64,000 bases of DNA. It comes from Lantana camara. Lineage: Eukaryota; Streptophyta; Magnoliopsida; Lamiales; Verbenaceae. Below are positions 1 to 11,896 of the stretch, piece after piece. The notes under the pieces are model-generated. The model did no database searches and was not told the origin of the DNA. It saw only the letters and a list, made by a program, of their open reading frames with translations. Both the position numbers and the translations under genes were made by a program. Within the stretch, counting starts at the first letter, position 1; each line of letters starts with the position of its first letter. The stretch lies in contig CM074858.1 of NCBI GenBank assembly GCA_037501455.1, positions 89,130,501 to 89,194,500 of the forward strand, read 5' to 3'.

Positions 1-630
1 GTCAGATAACATGTAAACGAGAACAGAAGCTCGGGTAACATATCAACATATCAGAAACATGTATAACACATCCCAAAACATGATCAACATGTAAAACGGG
101 AATAGAACGTGTACTGTCATATCAACAAGAACTGTAACATGATCAACATATCCAAAAGCGTATTCAACATATCAAGAACAATAGCATGCTAACAATAAAT
201 GAAATGGCATGATCCTATCAACGGTCCTAATGGTATCTTGAAGCAACTCTAAGACTCATGCAATGACAGTTATGGAAAGCAGTAAACAGATATTCAACAT
301 AAAGCCGAAAGTGTTATAACTGTGCAAGGTTTGGTAAAATTTACTACAGGCCACATGTTAACAGTATTAATTCAAAAATGGGGAGGACCCGATACTATCG
401 AGTTGACTCCCTTACAGGCCTTACCAATCCGTCCAACCCTGCTGAAAATAACCTAGTAGGTACCAAGTCATCTGAACCGTAATCCGTGGTGCCAAAAGTC
501 GGGGATCATCTACCAGAGCTATACATCCCCTCATCCAAAAGTCAGTCCTGAACTGTCCCGGCTATACGTCCGCCATCCATAGATAGATATATATGCATCA
601 GTACTATATACAAAAATCTCCCATCAGCAA

Positions 631-1314
631 TCAACCCTGATAATTGTGGTCCAAAGAACCCCTGGTGGTGTCATCAGAAACGGCAACGACCTCACCCTGT
701 CCGTGTCCTGCTGGATCATCTCCGCCATCATCATCATCATCATCAGACCCTCCATCGCCTCCATCAGACTGATCCTGCATAGGCTCGGGCTCCTGAGAGG
801 CCTGACTGACATCCTGACCCTCTACCTCCTCAACTGCCTGCTCATCGGATAAGTGATAGGTATCATACAGGCGAGCTCTCACACGGGCACGATAATGCTG
901 GTGACACTCCATAGAGGTATCGCGATCGTTAGTCATCTGCATAAGATCTGCCTCCAGCTCAGCAATACGAGCAGCCCTCTGATCAGCAATATGAGTCATC
1001 TCTGCAGCATGCTCACGAGCGATGTCCCTGTCAATCTGGTACTGCAGTGACTGATCCTGATAGCGCAGAGACTCCAACCTGACTTCACGGGTCCTCTGAT
1101 ACTCCTGAAAGTAACCATCTCTCTCAGACTCGAGATAGTGCACAACTCTGTTAGGATAGGAATACCCAGGTCTGCCACTGTTCCTAGACCTACGCCAAGT
1201 GTAGAAACGAGTGCCTCCACGGCGAGAAACTGCCACAGTACGCGGGGCCTCAAACTGCTCAAAGAAAGCCTCATCCATCTGCTGATTAGGATCCTGGTGT
1301 GGCTGAACTGCCAT
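631..1314 (-). CDS. Extra leader ORF of A, left copy (227 aa, coiled coil with acidic tail)
   Basis: The ORF lies between the primer-binding site (1482-1493) and the position where gag would start, a place where most chromoviruses have only untranslated leader. I chose the Met at 1314 (MAVQPHQDPN) because the upstream codons look like non-coding leader; the open frame itself extends to 1362. The product has a basic, aromatic N-terminal part, a heptad-like helical segment over roughly residues 70-160 rich in Glu, Arg, Gln and Ala, and a tail with a run of Asp encoded by a GAT microsatellite. I recognise no family. Extra ORFs upstream of gag are known in Ogre/Tat elements, but I see no similarity to those. 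This copy is longer than the right one, which stops early. Function is unknown; being protein-coding is an inference from its length and composition. Confidence 0.55.
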   Translation of the reverse strand: MAVQPHQDPNQQMDEAFFEQFEAPRTVAVSRRGGTRFYTWRRSRNSGRPGYSYPNRVVHYLESERDGYFQEYQRTREVRLESLRYQDQSLQYQIDRDIAREHAAEMTHIADQRAARIAELEADLMQMTNDRDTSMECHQHYRARVRARLYDTYHLSDEQAVEEVEGQDVSQASQEPEPMQDQSDGGDGGSDDDDDDGGDDPAGHGQGEVVAVSDDTTRGSLDHNYQG

Positions 1315-1481
1315 AGCTATACAGAAGATACCACAGATATGAAATCCAGATAACAGAACCATGCAATCCCCAAATATCCTGTCTCAATGCAATATGAGAA
1401 TGATCCGGGATGCAATGCGTGAACAATCCATGATGCAACATGAGAGCAATCTAGGTTAAGTCTCTTCTTACTTAACCCGAT

Positions 1482-1493
1482 GCTCTGATACCA
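1482..1493 (-). other. Primer-binding site of the left A internal region
   Basis: On the minus strand this reads TGGTATCAGAGC, complementary to the 3' end of plant initiator tRNA-Met. It is separated from the LTR end by the 8-nt spacer GCCTGAGG (minus strand). Confidence 0.9.
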
Positions 1494-2369
1494 CCTCAGG
1501 CTGTAACGCCCCCACCCGTACCAGAACAAGAGGAGAGCGGCGTCTCAACCCCCGCACTGAAGCACCTCTCAAGTAATGGTGTGAGCCATCACTCAAGAAT
1601 TACTCCAGCGAACGGCTGTCTATCAGAACTATACATGTACAACGATGTGGCTATACAACAGAAAATCAGAGTATTTTAAAACTTTTCAAAACATGTGCGT
1701 GATGGCATGTAACAAGCAAGAACATATTGATCGTGTAAGAGAGACTCGGCGTATCAGAACATATAACAGATTCACATATAAGTACCGATACAGCAGAGTT
1801 CAAAATATCGGTAACAGAGTAGCAGAAAGAGTATAACGAAGATACTCAAGTATTCAGAAACATATACAGAAACATAAAGTGATGCAGCCATAAAACATAT
1901 GCAGGACACAAAAGAGGAAGTAATACTAAGTCCTGACTGAAACAAAAATGACAATCTAGAGCTTCAAGATACCTCTAGACTGCGGCTGCAAGACCTGAAA
2001 CCACGAGGCAAGAAAACGGGAGAGGTATTAGTCAAAAGGACTAAGCGGGGGAATACTTTAAAGAAAGTACTGAATTAAAGAACTTGAAGTAAAGTTCGAA
2101 ACTGTTAAATGCGATGCTTTAAAGAAGAACTTGAAACAAGTTCGATTGATAAAACTCTTTGAATGCGATGCTGTAAAAGAATGCACGTTATAAAACATTT
2201 TCATGAATGCTATCACACGCGCACACATATGCTGTTGATAGTTTATAATTCTTTCATAAAACGGGATAAGGGTAAAGTGAACTTTTCCAGATATGAACCA
2301 TCCTTTATGAAACAGAATTTTGCCCGCAAGCTAGGCTCCTCCATCCTTACTCCAGAAAAACATGATTCG

Positions 2370-2529
2370 GTAGAGCATCGGACCAGGATCAACGATAATT
2401 CCACGTTTAGTAGAGTATCGGACCAAGACCAACAATAACCCCACATAAAGTAGAGCATTGGACCAAGGTCAACAACAACTCCGCACATAGTAGACTATCG
2501 GACCAAGGTCAACAACGACTCTTACCAAC
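2370..2529. repeat. Four 40-bp tandem repeats in A LTR
   Basis: Four successive 40-bp units begin GTAGAG(C/T)AT or GTAGACTAT and contain the shared string GGACCAAGGTCAACAA with a few substitutions. The same array is at 12773-12932 in the right LTR. Confidence 0.9.
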
Positions 2530-3665
2530 ACATACAAACATGCACCATCCTCCACCGATTGTCACTTCGGGTAGCTAGCCCTAGGCGACATGTAATGGGA
2601 GCAGATTTGTTGTCCGTTCCCAGACAAATTGTCCTGACTTAACAAACCTCCTGTTAAAAGTCGGTGTCAATAGTCTAAGTGTGGCGGCCGGTATTGGTGA
2701 TGTCGTTAGCGCTCACATCCCGAGCATCACCTCCACACATAACCGCCGGGCCCAAACTGTAAACTGTATGCTTGCATTTAAGATTAGCAGTGACCAGAGT
2801 ATCACTCCAGTATGCTAACTATAACATGTGAAACTGTAACTCTAACATATGATGCTGTCTGTAAAACATATGATTCTGTCTGAAAACATGTGATTCTGTC
2901 TGTAAATTGTACTTTGAAAACATATGCAAACATGTAACTGTCTTTGAACAAGAATGCAGAACTTTGGAAAACATGTACTGTTGATCAAGGTATACTATTA
3001 AAGTATGAATGATCCTTTCAAGAGAATGTCCCGATAAAAGGGATAGTTCAAAACAAGGTTTAGCTTTGAATTTCAAAACATATGATACGATAGTATAATC
3101 GTGGTTCCAGTTGGAAAACATTTATAACTTCACCTCACCTAATAGTAACAAAAGGTATGTAGACAGATTATGCGGTGCCCTGGGGATCCCAGTGCTCAAC
3201 TTTAACTCCTGTAGGTGGCGTACTAGAGTGAGCTTAACAACTAAGACCCACTACTAACCAAGATGCATATGAAATGCAAGAAACAAATGAACAAGGAACA
3301 TGTAACACAAGAGAGTAATACCATTTAAGGTATCCAAGAAAGGTAACACACAAAGGAATACGTTAAAGTGAGTTACTCTTAACGTTAGACTATGATCTTA
3401 CTATAACCGAGTAAGCTTTAGTCAAATTATGAATCCTATCGCAAACCTTAGGTTAAGAAACAAGTCCACGAAAGAAAACACATTTTTGAAAACACATTTT
3501 AGACCCTGGATATGGAAACCCTAGGTGCAAATGTCTATAGAGAAAGCACAAGTTTTAATTCATTTTTACTATTCAAAAGCACTATTTAAAAGTACTATTC
3601 CAAATTACTATTCACAGGTTACTATTCACATGTTGGGTCAAAGGGTCGGGTCAAACCCTTACTAT

Positions 3666-3747
3666 ACACACACCCACACACACACGGTACACACACACAC
3701 GGCATGCACGAACACACACACACACGGCATGCACACACACACACACC
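3666..3747. repeat. CA-rich microsatellite in A LTR
   Basis: Runs of CA dinucleotides are interrupted by GG, GCATG and GAA. The counterpart in the right LTR differs in run length, as expected for slippage. Confidence 0.9.
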
Positions 3748-4557
3748 CTAATTAAATTATGATCTTGATTATAACCTATATTTTCAAGTTCATGTTAATA
3801 TAATCAAGTGTGATCTAGGTTAAAGGTATAACCTATAGTTAAGAGATCCAATTAAGGCATAAGATCAAGTTATGAAACATTAATCTATCTTAGGTTATAA
3901 CATGTGACACTATTAAAGTGTATAACATGATCAAGGCACTAATCCATTAATCCAAATCATACCATAAGCTCAATTCATAATTCAAGAGTCATATAACAAT
4001 GTGACAACATGTCACAACATATCTCATATCATATCATATCATATATCATAAACCTTTAGGCATGTAACATGTAACAATTTAATTCCATATCAACATGTAA
4101 CAAGTTGTGACATAATAAATTGTAAATCACTATTCCATTAGCTAGCATGCATGAACATAATTCAAATTCCATAATCATGCATCAATTCTCATAATATAAC
4201 AAGCATATCACATGATCAAAGCATATACTAGAGCAATTCATAACATATTCAAGCATATACTAAACAATTAAAACATATAAACAACTATCAAAACATATCA
4301 TGAAAACTATATAATAAATGCATAAAATAAAATCCTATATGGCTTAGGGAAGACCCTAAGACCCAACCTAAACATAATATAAACATACCATAACATAAAA
4401 ACATAAACTAACTAAGACATAACATAAACTAAAGCATAAAAAATAAAACAAACCTAGCTAATGGAGGGGGGTGGCCGACGGCAAGAGGGGGAGAGGGAGA
4501 GAAGAAAGGGTGTTGTTAACACAACTTTGAGCAAGGATTCAAATGCCATGAGAGGGG

Positions 4558-4565
4558 TATTTATA
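4558..4565 (-). promoter_or_regulatory. Probable TATA box of the A LTR
   Basis: The minus strand reads TATAAATA about 1.1 kb from the U3 start and is followed by a short GC-richer stretch. The element is conserved in the other LTR at 14969-14976. Assignment as the core promoter is an inference. Confidence 0.55.
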
Positions 4566-5613
4566 GGTGTGAAGAAGCCCCTCACCTTGCAAATAGAAAT
4601 GGCTTAAGGGTAGGAGAGCAAAACAAGAGTTCATCCACTTGTATCTTCTAGAAGCTTTAGGGATGTTGAAGCTAAAAATGGGACTGCTGGGGGTAATTCT
4701 GTAATTTCGTCCCCCAAGGCTCGAGGATAAGTGGCTGGAAGTTTAACCATTCCGACGGCAAGAAAATTAGCTTCGAAACGCATATTCATTCGTCGAAATC
4801 GGATTTACCGTTTGAAAGATACATTAGTTTTAGTGAATAAAAGTTTTGAGCTCGAAACTCGACACGAGTGAAAAACGACTTTCTAGAATGATTTTCAAGT
4901 CCGGATTGCTTCCAAAATTCAAGAAATAAATCGAGAAGCGTTTTGAGTCCAAAATCGACTATAAAACGTTTTACCGTTAAAAAGTTGAAAACGTAGGATG
5001 AATAGTGAATTCTCACGTACGTTTAGTGAATTCTCACGTACGAACGTACGCTTCAAAATTTCAAGCTAGGGTTTGAATCAAGAGTTGTAAAACATCTCAA
5101 AAATCTTGAAATAGCTCAAGTAGTGCAAATCCGAAGAGAAAACATTTTCCGAATGAAAACCGTTCGTAAAAGGAATAGTAAACTAGGTTTTCAAAAACGT
5201 TTTCAATAAAACAAAGTTCCGGAATGGATTTCCAAGTCAAGAATAATATCAAAAGACTCGTCTCGACTCAAGGATCGATTCGACTGTAACTTGGGTAGAA
5301 AAAGGTATCAGAATCAAAAGCTCATTTTCTGATGATTAGTAACTTTGGTCGGTAAGTTCCAAAAATACCCTTATGGCTCAAGAAAGACTTTCTGAGTTCG
5401 GGAAACCAGTTCAAACGATTGGGAAACATGTGTGATGAACCTCTAGGGTTCGAGTAGCAATATGAACAAGGTAGGCTCGGGTTATGAATAGTAAACTGTA
5501 TCAAAGGTCAAGAATTCCCCCTTAAAACATGTCAGAACAAATACGAGCACCAAGTTCATGTAAGAATGCAATGCATGATGATTCAAAAAGTTGGATCACG
5601 GTCTATAAACGCT

Positions 5614-8571
5614 TTACCACTGCCTTAACTTACTGTTTTCATCCAGGCCCTGTTTTGGGCTGTTACAATCACCCCTCCTTAAAGAGAATCTGTCCTCAGA
5701 TTCTTCCGCTGTAACTGCAAACAACTCAGGGTGATGCTTCTGCATTTTCTCTTCTATCTCCCAGGTTGCCTCTTCTGTCCCATGTCCCTTCCAAAGGACT
5801 TTAACCAAAGGAATCTTCCTATTCCTTAACTCTTGAAACTTCCTGTCTAGAATCTTAGCGGGCTTCAAAACATAAGTCAAATCCGGTTCCAACGGTATCT
5901 CCTCTATCGGCACAACCTCTGTCTCATCCGAGAAACACTTGCGAAGCTGAGATACATGAAATACGTTGTGGATTCCTGTTAGACCTACAGGCAAATCCAA
6001 TCTATAAGCTGTCGGTCCGACTCTCTCTAGTATCTCATACGGTCCAACATATCTCGAGTTTAACTTTCCACCTTTCCCAATTCGGGAAAACCCTTTCCTT
6101 GGCGATGCCTTCAGAAATACCTTTTCGCCCACTGCGAATTCCAAATCCTTTCTTCGTCGATCCGCATAACTCTTCTGCCTGTCCTGGGCAGCTTTCATTC
6201 TCTGGCGAATGATCTGAATCTTTTCTGTCGCTTCTCTTATCCATTTAGCTGAATTCACTCTGATCGGTCCTTCCTCAGTACATCTCGCTTCATCCAAATC
6301 CCAGTATAACGGGGATCTACATTTCCTTCCATACAGAGCTTCATATGGAGCAGCTCTAATAGAAGCTTGATAACTATTGTTGTATGCAAACTCCACAAGA
6401 GGTAAACACTCTTTCCAACTTTCCTGGAAGTCTAAAGCGCAAGCTCTTAGCATATCTTCCAAGTATTTAATCATCCTTTCTGATTGTCCATCCGTCTGAG
6501 GATGCGCTGCAGTACTGAAGTTCAGCTTCGTTCCCATCAAAGTCTGAATTTCTTTCCATAAGTGCGACGTGAATTTCGGATCTCTATCCGACACTATACT
6601 GTTTGGGACTCCATGTAGTCTAACAATCTCTTGTTGATACAGCTTTGCCAACGTGCTGACCTTATCCGTCGTCTTTACTGGCAAAAAGTGCGCTGACTTT
6701 GTCAATCGATCAATGATCACCCAGATACTATCTTGTCCTCCTCTGACTTTGGGTAATCCAGTGACAAAATCCATCGTGATTTGCTCCCACTTCCAAGTCG
6801 GAATCGGTAATGGTTGCAACTTCCCACTCGGCTTTTGGTGCTCCGCTTTAACTTTCTGACAAGTTAAGCACTTCTTGACATAGTTGGCTATGTCTCTCTT
6901 CATTCCGTTCCACCAGAAATGCGTCTTAACATCTTGATACATCTTAGTGCCTCCGGGATGTATCGTGTACTTAGTCTTATGCGCTTCGTCGAGAATTTCT
7001 TTCCTCAAAATAGTTGGTACGCATACTCGACCTTTATACCTCAATATTCCATGTTCATCAACCTTGAACTTGGTCTCATCATCTTTCTCCTTAGATTCGA
7101 GACATTTCTTGATCCACTCGTCGTTCTTCTGTGCCTCCAGCACTTGTTCTTTCAAAGGTGATATCATCACAACGTTCGCGACTCGAGCTTTAGTTATCAC
7201 CTCCATTCTCTCTCTTCGTTCAACCTCGGGGTTGGCAGAAATCTGTGCCAAACGAACTTTCCTGCTTAGTGCATCGGCTATAACATTCGCCTTTCCTGGA
7301 TGGTACTGAATAATGCAATCGTAGTCCTCCAGAAATTCCATCCATCTCCTTTGTCGCATATTCAACTCCTTCTGAGTAAATAGATATCGCAGGCTCTTAT
7401 GATCAGTAAAGATCTCAAACGTAACTCCATACAGGTAATGTCTCCACTTTCCCAGAGCAAAAATTATCGCTGCTAACTCCAAATCATGAGTCGGGTAGTT
7501 GACTTCATGCGTTTTGAGTTTCCTTGATGCATACGTAATCACTTTCCCGTTCTGCATCAAAACTCCTCCTAGTCCTTCTTTCGAAGCGTCGGTGTAAACA
7601 GTATATCCTTCTTTTCCTTCTGGTAACGCTAACACGGGTGCAGTTGTTAGCATCTCCTTCAATCTTTGAAAACTTTGCTCACACTTCTCCGTCCAGTCGA
7701 ACTTCCCTTCTTTCTTAGTCAACTTAGTGAGAGGTGTAGCTATCTTCGAGAAATCTTGGACAAACCTCCAGTAGTAACCAGCTAATCCCAGAAAACTCCT
7801 CATTTCTGAAGGATTCTTCGGTGACTTCCAATCCATAATCGTCTCGTTCTTCGAGGGATCTACTTCGATTCCAGATCCTGATATGATGTGTCCGAGAAAC
7901 GTAACTCTCTCAAGCCAGAACTCACATTTATTGAACTTTGTATATAGCTTGTGATCCAGCAAAGTGCGTAACACGATTCGAAGATGCTCAGCATGTTCCT
8001 CCGGTGTCTTCGAAAATACCAAGATATCGTCGATGAAGATCACTACAAACTTGTCGAGAAACGGCTTAAATATACGGTGCATCAAATCCATGAATGCAGC
8101 TGGTGCGTTCGTCAAACCAAACGACATTACCACAAACTCATAATGTCCATATCGGCTGTTGAAAGCAGTCTTCGGAATATCTGCTTCCCTGATCTTCAAC
8201 TGATAATACCCTTGTCTAAGATCTAACTTGGAGTAGACCTTTGATCCTTGTAGTATGTCGAACAGCTCTTCGATATGAGGGAGAGGATACTTATTCTTGA
8301 TTGTCATCCTGTTCAGCTCCCGATAGTCAATGCATAAACGCAATGATCCATCCTTCTTCTTAACGAAAAGAACAGGTGCTCCCCACGGCGATGTGCTCGG
8401 TCGAACATATCCAGACTCAATCAGTTCATCCAATTGCTTTCTCAGTTCATCTAATTCAGCTGGAGCCATTCTGTAAGGTGTCTTTGAGTACGGCTCAGCT
8501 TCTGATATCGTCTCGATCGTAAACTCCAACTCTCGGTCAGGGGGTAACGAATCCAAATGCTCAGGAAACAC
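5614..8571 (-). CDS. pol: A pol: reverse transcriptase, RNase H, integrase, chromodomain (985 aa open frame)
   Basis: This is the catalytic part of a Ty3 chromovirus polyprotein that copies element RNA into DNA and inserts it. The RT domain (about residues 30-230) has the catalytic Asp in [10 protein letters not shown] (Asp117) and FIDD at 179-182. RNase H follows with Asp328, Glu365, Asp390 and Asp433. Integrase has a zinc-binding His531, His538, Cys568, Cys571 and the DDE triad Asp601, Asp662, Glu698. A chromodomain lies near residues 893-950, which places it in the Tekay/Del-like chromoviruses and suggests targeting to modified histones. No stop interrupts these domains. The frame begins at a frameshift near 8572, so the first codon is not a true start; upstream protease and gag are in other frames. 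The last 54 nt run into the LTR. All catalytic residues I can check are present, so the enzyme could be functional if expressed, but the polyprotein is broken. Confidence 0.95.
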   Translation of the reverse strand: MFPEHLDSLPPDRELEFTIETISEAEPYSKTPYRMAPAELDELRKQLDELIESGYVRPSTSPWGAPVLFVKKKDGSLRLCIDYRELNRMTIKNKYPLPHIEELFDILQGSKVYSKLDLRQGYYQLKIREADIPKTAFNSRYGHYEFVVMSFGLTNAPAAFMDLMHRIFKPFLDKFVVIFIDDILVFSKTPEEHAEHLRIVLRTLLDHKLYTKFNKCEFWLERVTFLGHIISGSGIEVDPSKNETIMDWKSPKNPSEMRSFLGLAGYYWRFVQDFSKIATPLTKLTKKEGKFDWTEKCEQSFQRLKEMLTTAPVLALPEGKEGYTVYTDASKEGLGGVLMQNGKVITYASRKLKTHEVNYPTHDLELAAIIFALGKWRHYLYGVTFEIFTDHKSLRYLFTQKELNMRQRRWMEFLEDYDCIIQYHPGKANVIADALSRKVRLAQISANPEVERRERMEVITKARVANVVMISPLKEQVLEAQKNDEWIKKCLESKEKDDETKFKVDEHGILRYKGRVCVPTILRKEILDEAHKTKYTIHPGGTKMYQDVKTHFWWNGMKRDIANYVKKCLTCQKVKAEHQKPSGKLQPLPIPTWKWEQITMDFVTGLPKVRGGQDSIWVIIDRLTKSAHFLPVKTTDKVSTLAKLYQQEIVRLHGVPNSIVSDRDPKFTSHLWKEIQTLMGTKLNFSTAAHPQTDGQSERMIKYLEDMLRACALDFQESWKECLPLVEFAYNNSYQASIRAAPYEALYGRKCRSPLYWDLDEARCTEEGPIRVNSAKWIREATEKIQIIRQRMKAAQDRQKSYADRRRKDLEFAVGEKVFLKASPRKGFSRIGKGGKLNSRYVGPYEILERVGPTAYRLDLPVGLTGIHNVFHVSQLRKCFSDETEVVPIEEIPLEPDLTYVLKPAKILDRKFQELRNRKIPLVKVLWKGHGTEEATWEIEEKMQKHHPELFAVTAEESEDRFSLRRGDCNSPKQGLDENSKLRQW
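5668..5681 (-). other. Polypurine tract of A
   Basis: The minus strand reads AAGGAGGGGTGAT immediately before the LTR start TGTAACAG. This is the expected site for plus-strand DNA priming. Confidence 0.85.
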
Positions 8572-9210
8572 ATCTCTCGTTCACCACTTCCACTTTTTCG
8601 ATCTTAAGTTGATCTTTCGGTCTATTCAAAAGATAAGCCACAAATCCACTAGCTCCTTTCTGAATCAACTTCTTAGCTTCCATCGAAGAAATCACTGATT
8701 ACTTCTCAACTTTCCCTTCTGATGTCCCACTTTCATCTTCTTGCAAGATGATCTCTTTCTTGTAACAATCCAACTTAGCTCGGTACTTAGACAACCAATC
8801 CATACCAAGTATAACATCATATCTTGTCATCGGCAACTGAATAAGATCCGTCGGGTAACAACGGGTACCAATACATATAGGGCAGCGTTTATATACTTGA
8901 TCCGTAACAAGGCAAGTTCCCAAAGGAGAACTCACTTCAAATTTATATGGCAAGTATTCAAGCGGAAACTGTAAATGCGCACATAATTTAGAAGCAACAA
9001 ATGAATGCGTAGCACCAGGGTCATACAAGACCTTAACTGGCGTTTTAAGAATGTGCACAATACCTTCCACAACAGACGAAGGATCAACCTCCTCCTTACC
9101 ATCCAAAGCATAAGCTCTGCCTTTGACCACCGGTTTGTTCGTCGTACCCACCACTGCTTTTCCTTTATCCTGGACCCCAAATCTCCTGATCTTGTGCGGC
9201 CACTGTCCAT
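8572..9210 (-). pseudogene. A retropepsin (protease) segment, cut off on both sides
   Basis: The segment between gag and RT encodes an aspartic protease fold. The active-site loop reads YDPGATHSFVA and the C-terminal motif reads DVILGMDWLSKY. The first motif is normally Asp-Ser/Thr-Gly, and here Pro replaces the Ser/Thr, which would be expected to impair catalysis. The frame is joined to gag only across a frameshift near 9210. It ends at a TAA at 8699-8701. The reading then continues in frame to about 8575, where a one-base shift separates it from RT. The protease normally cleaves Gag-Pol in the virus-like particle; this copy is probably inactive. Confidence 0.85.
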
Positions 9211-10217
9211 CTGGTGCTCAGGGGAACCACACGCGAAACACTGTCCAGCTTTCTTGCGACAGTTCTCCTCAGTGTGTCCCGTTCGGCGACAATATCGGCA
9301 AACAATTTCCTCTGGACCTGGCTGAGGTGCTCTCTGCTGTTGTGGCGCCTTCTGATACTGCTGTGGCGCTTTCTGCTTCTGTGCTTGCTGTTTCGGTGGA
9401 GCATTCTGCTGCTGACGCTGTGGTGTTACCATTGGCCTCTTTCCAGTTCCTTGGGGAAAAGATCCGGAAAGTCGCTTATTACCTTGATAAGGCTTAGGGT
9501 TAGAAGGTCCTTGACGGGCAGTAGTTATCTTGATCTCCTTGTGTGCAGCCTCAACCCTTAGTGCTCTATCAACAGCCTGGTTGTAGGTCTCAATAACCAA
9601 AGATGCAAGTGCCAACCGAAGTTCGGGCTTCAGTCCATCAATAAACCTCTTCGTCTTGCGACGCTCATCATTCAGAATATGAGGCGCATACTTGATCAGC
9701 CTCACAAACCTAGCTTCATACTCCATCACATTCATAGTTCCCTGAACCAGACTCATAAACTCAGCCTCTCGTGCATCACGAGTCACTTGAGGCGTATACT
9801 TCTGCTGAAACTCTCTGATAAACTCATCCCAACTTCCTTCAACGTTATTTTCAATCCACATTGCTGAACGTGCTTCCACCAATTGTATGCAGCTCCTTCC
9901 ATAAGAAAAGTAGCATACCGAACTCGTTCACGATCCTCTGGGTAGATCTCCATAGCCTCGAAAATCTTCTCAAGACTGGTAATCTAATTCTCAGCCTTTA
10001 GGTCGTTCGGTTCTCCATAGAACTTAGGCGGATTCATCCTCAGAAATTTCTCCAATGACCTTTCATTAGGAGGGTTATCTCTCGGTGCAGAAGCCCTCAT
10101 AAATTGTCGTAGCACATCCCTTAATTCCGGAGTTCCTTCCCTTTCAGGGGGTGGCGTGACATCTCTTTGGGGTGGCAGTGGTGGTACACGATTCCGGGGT
10201 GCTCTTCTCGGTGGCAT
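9205..10217 (-). pseudogene. gag: A gag (capsid and zinc-knuckle nucleocapsid), disrupted
   Basis: Gag forms the cytoplasmic virus-like particle and packages element RNA. The start at 10217 gives MPPRRAPRNR, followed by a basic, Pro-rich N-terminus and a capsid region (KFYGEPNDLKAEN, then SLEKIFEAMEIYPEDRERVR, then EGSWDEFIREFQQKYTP). A Gln-rich linker follows, then a complete CX2CX4HX4C knuckle (CRYCRRTGHTEENC) and the start of a second (CFACGSPEH). Three lesions are visible. A TAG at 9984-9986 stands where family members usually have Trp. A one-base loss near 9883 follows NWW. A frameshift near 9210 falls in the second knuckle. Read across these, the protein has the usual chromovirus length. 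Confidence 0.9.
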
Positions 10218-11102
10218 GTTGTTACTGAATTCATAAGCATTCAGATACATATATTCGATGCATGACATATAATGATTCACAGAATCCGTAACCACGTATT
10301 CACATTCTCACGTAGTCACACATAAGTATGAGAACAACACATTCCCATAACAACATGTCAGCAAAGATTCAAGATCTCCAAACATATCATATAATCAGAA
10401 ACAATTGTCAGATAACATGTAAACGAGAACAGAAGCTCGGGTAACATATCAACATATCAGAAACATGTATAACACATCCCAAAACATGATCAACATGTAA
10501 AACGGGAACAGAACGTGTACTGTCATATCAACAAGAACTGTAACATGATCAACATATCCAGAAGCGTATTCAACATATCAAGAACAATAGCATGCTAACA
10601 ATAAATGAAATGGCATGATCCTATAAATGGTCCTAATGGTATCTTGAAGCAACTCTAAGACTCATGCAATGACAGTTATGGAAAGCAGTAAACAGATATT
10701 CAACATAAAGCCGAAAGTGTTATAACTGTGCAAGGTTTGGTAAAATTTACTACAGGCCACATGTTAACAGTATTAATTCAAAAATGGGGAGGACCCGATA
10801 CTATCGAGTTGACTCCCTTACAGGCCTTACCAATCCGTCCAACCCTGCTGAAAATAACCTAGTAGGTACCAAGTCATCTGAACCGTAATCCGTGGTGCCA
10901 AAAGTCGGGGATCATCTACCAGAGCTATACATCCCCTCATCCAAAAGTCAGTCCTGAACTGTCCCGGCTATACGTCCGCCATCCATAGATAGATATATAT
11001 GCATCAGTACTATATACAAAAATCTCCCATCAGCAATCAACCCTGATAACTGTGGTCCAAAGAACCCCTGGTGGTGTCATCAGAAACGGCAACGACCTCA
11101 CC

Positions 11103-11717
11103 CTATCCGTGTCCTGCTGGATCATCTCCGCCATCATCATCATCATCAGACCCTCCATCGCCTCCATCAGACTGATCCTGCATAGGCTCGGGCTCCTGAG
11201 AGGCCTGACTGACATCCTGACCCTCGACCTCCTCAACTGCCTGCTCATCGGATAAGTGATAGGTATCATACAGGCGAGCTCTCACACGGGCACGAAAATG
11301 CTGGTGACGCTCCATAGAGGTATCGCGATCGATAGTCATCTGCATAAGATCTGCCTCCAGCTCAGCAATACGAGCAGCCCTCTGATCAGCAATATGAGTC
11401 ATCTCTGCAGCATGCTCACGAGCGATGTCCCTGTCAATCTGGTACTGCAGTGACTGATCCTGATAGCGCAGAGACTCCAACCTGACTTCACGGGTCCTCT
11501 GATACTCCTGAAAGTAACCATCTCTCTCAGACTCGAGATAGTGCACAACTCTGTTAGGATAGGAATACCCAGGTCTGCCACTGTTCCTAGACCTACGCCA
11601 AGTGTAGAAACGAGTACCTCCACGGCGAGAAACTGCCACAGTACGCGGGGCCTCAAACTGCTCAAAGAAAGCCTCATCCATCTGCTGATTAGGATCCTGG
11701 TGTGGCTGAACTGCCAT
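11103..11717 (-). CDS. Extra leader ORF of A, right copy (204 aa, early stop)
   Basis: This is the counterpart of the ORF at 631-1314, with the same start context and coiled-coil-like middle. A CAG-to-TAG change ends it about 23 residues early, after the Asp-rich tail. The Asp run is one residue shorter through loss of one microsatellite unit. By eye three residues differ elsewhere (Asn/Ile, Cys/Arg, Tyr/Phe), with about two silent changes. This gives no clear sign of purifying selection between these two copies, though the sample is tiny. Function unknown. Confidence 0.5.
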   Translation of the reverse strand: MAVQPHQDPNQQMDEAFFEQFEAPRTVAVSRRGGTRFYTWRRSRNSGRPGYSYPNRVVHYLESERDGYFQEYQRTREVRLESLRYQDQSLQYQIDRDIAREHAAEMTHIADQRAARIAELEADLMQMTIDRDTSMERHQHFRARVRARLYDTYHLSDEQAVEEVEGQDVSQASQEPEPMQDQSDGGDGGSDDDDDGGDDPAGHG

Positions 11718-11884
11718 AGCTATACAGAAGATACCACAGATATGAAATCCAGATAACAGAACCATGCAATCCCCAAATATCCTGTCTCGATGCAATATGA
11801 GAATGATCCGGGATGCAATGCGTGAACAATCCATGATGCAACATGAGAGCAATCTAGGTTAAGTCTCTTCTTACTTAACCCGAT

Positions 11885-11896
11885 GCTCTGATACCA
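11885..11896 (-). other. Primer-binding site of A
   Basis: The minus strand reads TGGTATCAGAGC, matching initiator tRNA-Met. The 8-nt spacer GCCTGAGG lies between it and the LTR end. Confidence 0.92.

Larger units (their letters stand above)
1..1501 (-). mobile_element. 5' part of a second, left-hand A internal region
   Basis: This stretch is a near-identical copy of 10408-11904, the leader of family A between primer-binding site and gag. It abuts the LTR at 1502 exactly as the right copy abuts the LTR at 11905. On the minus strand it therefore reads LTR, primer site, leader ORF, and continues out of the window. It shows that the LTR at 1502-5667 serves two A internal regions. Confidence 0.9.
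1502..5667 (-). repeat. LTR of A, shared between two internal regions (4166 bp)
   Basis: The plus-strand ends are TGTAACGCCC and GGGCTGTTACA, so the minus strand begins TGTAACAGCCC and ends in CA, as expected for a Ty3 LTR. The copy at 11905-16057 is nearly identical. A polypurine tract lies next to its right end, and a primer-binding site also lies on its left. It therefore acts as 3' LTR for 5668-11904 and as 5' LTR for 1-1501. A 21-bp duplication near 5010-5030 is absent from the right LTR. Confidence 0.95.

Noticed and set aside
3525..3755. 76-codon ORF ending in a His-Thr repeat
   Set aside because: It is a translation of the CA microsatellite in the A LTR on the strand opposite to the element.
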